Assembly (NCBI GenBank): GCA_046765875.1
Contig: JBKPSJ010000250.1
Location: 1 to 12,565, forward strand
DNA: 12,565 nucleotides
Source: DASRHY01 sp046765875
GTDB lineage: Bacteria > Actinomycetota > Actinomycetes > Propionibacteriales > Kribbellaceae
Direction: 5' to 3'
A model generated the notes under the pieces. That model searched no databases. It had not been told where the DNA came from and saw nothing but the letters and a program-made list of their open reading frames with translations. Within the stretch, counting starts at the first letter, position 1, and each line of letters opens with the position of its first letter. This document shows positions 11,724-12,565 of this stretch, in pieces. Position numbers and translations under genes: made by a program.

Positions 11724-12565
11724 GTGGCCGACCGTCTGATCGTACGCGGCGCGCGCGAGCACAACCTGAAGGACGTCTCCGTCGAACTGCCGCGCGACGC
11801 CCTGATCGTGTTCACCGGTCTGTCCGGATCAGGCAAGTCCAGCCTGGCGTTCGACACCATCTTCGCCGAGGGCCAGCGGCGGTACGTCGAGTCGCTGTCG
11901 GCCTATGCCCGGCAGTTCCTCGGCCAGATGGACAAGCCCGACGTCGACTTCATCGAGGGCCTGTCCCCGGCGGTCTCGATCGACCAGAAGTCGACCTCGC
12001 GCAACCCGCGGTCGACGGTGGGCACGATCACCGAGGTCTACGACTACCTGCGGTTGCTGTTCGCGCGCGCTGGCCGCCCGCACTGTCCCGAGTGCGGCGA
12101 GCCGATCAGCCGGCAGACGCCGCAGCAGATCGTGGACCGGGTGCTCGAGCTTGAGGAGGGCACCCGCTTCCAGGTGCTCGCGCCGGTGGTCCGCGGCCGC
12201 AAGGGCGAGTACGCGGACTTGTTCCGCCAGCTCACCGGGCAGGGCTTCTCCCGGGCCCGGGTCGACGGCGAGATCTACCAGCTCACCGAGCCGCCCAAGC
12301 TCGACAAGCAGAAGAAGCACACCATCGACGTGGTCATCGACCGCCTCGTGGCGAAACCCGACATTGCGCAGCGGCTCGCCGACTCGCTCGAGACCGCCAC
12401 ACGGGTGGCGAAGGGTCTTGTCAAGATTCTCTACGCCGAAGGGAATCGCGAAGAGCTGATGTCGCAGTCGTACGCCTGTCCTGATTGCGGTGTCTCGATC
12501 GGCGAGATCACTCCCCGCCTCTTCTCATTCAACTCACCCTACGGCGCGTGCCCGAAATGCTCCGG
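11724..12565 (+). CDS. uvrA: Excinuclease ABC subunit A (UvrA), 5' part only
   Basis: The DNA-damage recognition ATPase of nucleotide excision repair; UvrA dimers load UvrB onto damaged DNA in the cytoplasm. The first 280 or so residues are present and the gene runs off the window. Residues 1-20 read VADRLIVRGAREHNLKDVSV, the classic start. Walker A is GLSGSGKS (32-39). RRYVESLSAYARQFLGQM (52-69) and FIEGLSPAVSIDQKSTSRNPRSTVGT (76-101) are UvrA hallmarks. CPEC (121-124) and CPDCG (about 252-256) are zinc-binding cysteine pairs, and RLFSFNSPYGACPKCSG closes the window. The UvrB-binding insertion lies between them. The GTG at 11724 is preceded by AAAGAGG at 11713-11719, 4 bases away. No frameshift or oddity is seen in the visible part. 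Confidence 0.98.
   Translation, partial: MADRLIVRGAREHNLKDVSVELPRDALIVFTGLSGSGKSSLAFDTIFAEGQRRYVESLSAYARQFLGQMDKPDVDFIEGLSPAVSIDQKSTSRNPRSTVGTITEVYDYLRLLFARAGRPHCPECGEPISRQTPQQIVDRVLELEEGTRFQVLAPVVRGRKGEYADLFRQLTGQGFSRARVDGEIYQLTEPPKLDKQKKHTIDVVIDRLVAKPDIAQRLADSLETATRVAKGLVKILYAEGNREELMSQSYACPDCGVSIGEITPRLFSFNSPYGACPKCS

Noticed and set aside
1..12565. CRISPR arrays, tRNA or rRNA genes, insertion sequences, phage genes
   Set aside because: No regularly spaced repeats, cloverleaf-like segments, transposase motifs or terminal inverted repeats were seen on either strand.

Overview
The base composition (high GC, GC-rich third codon positions, frequent gtacg words), mycothiol-type enzymology, an AfsR/SARP-like regulator and a LAL-type LuxR regulator all point to a soil actinomycete chromosome. 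A Kribbella-like member of the Propionibacteriales is my best guess, from style rather than from any marker gene. I see no rRNA, tRNA, CRISPR array, insertion sequence or phage gene.

Layout. 1-187 is non-coding and opens with a perfect 16-bp hairpin (7-41). 188-2941 (-) is a large ATPase-type LuxR regulator. It is divided from a divergent adenosine-deaminase-family gene (3267-4241, +) by a 325-bp AT-richer control region holding nested inverted repeats and a pair of 11-bp-spaced direct repeats. Next on the + strand come a Phd/VapB-VapC toxin-antitoxin pair with overlapping stop and start (4271-4543, 4540-4920), a type II haloacid dehalogenase-like HAD protein (5005-5655), an 11-codon leader ORF (5677-5712) and an AfsR-like winged helix-BTAD-NB-ARC-TPR regulator (5709-8423). 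Facing these on the - strand is a two-gene unit: a mycothiol-dependent maleylpyruvate isomerase/DinB-family enzyme (9131-9823) followed 1 nt later by a glyoxalase II-like metallo-beta-lactamase hydrolase (8470-9129). Between 9834 and 10146 lies a scar made of two back-to-back gene tails: a probable TetR C-terminus on the - strand and a frameshifted SDR C-terminus on the + strand. An intact RDH-like SDR (10143-10940) follows. It converges on a ClpP-like gene lacking the catalytic Ser and His (10937-11599, -), and the two genes share a CTAG that serves as both stops. The pseudo-ClpP gene is divergent from uvrA (11724 to the window end, +).

Regulation and themes. Six start codons (3267, 4271, 5005, 5677, 9823, 10143) each follow a TANNNT or near-TANNNT box by only 6-8 nt and have no good Shine-Dalgarno sequence. 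This is the layout of leaderless actinobacterial transcripts. The pseudo-ClpP gene and uvrA have clear ribosome binding sites instead. Upstream of uvrA is a box that keeps the spacing of the RecA-independent DNA-damage promoter (PafBC type), so uvrA may be damage-induced that way; I see no LexA box there. The most unusual items are the ClpP pseudoprotease beside uvrA, the TetR/SDR deletion scar, the leader peptide whose stop overlaps the start of the SARP gene, and the adenosine-deaminase homologue with altered purine- and ribose-contact residues.
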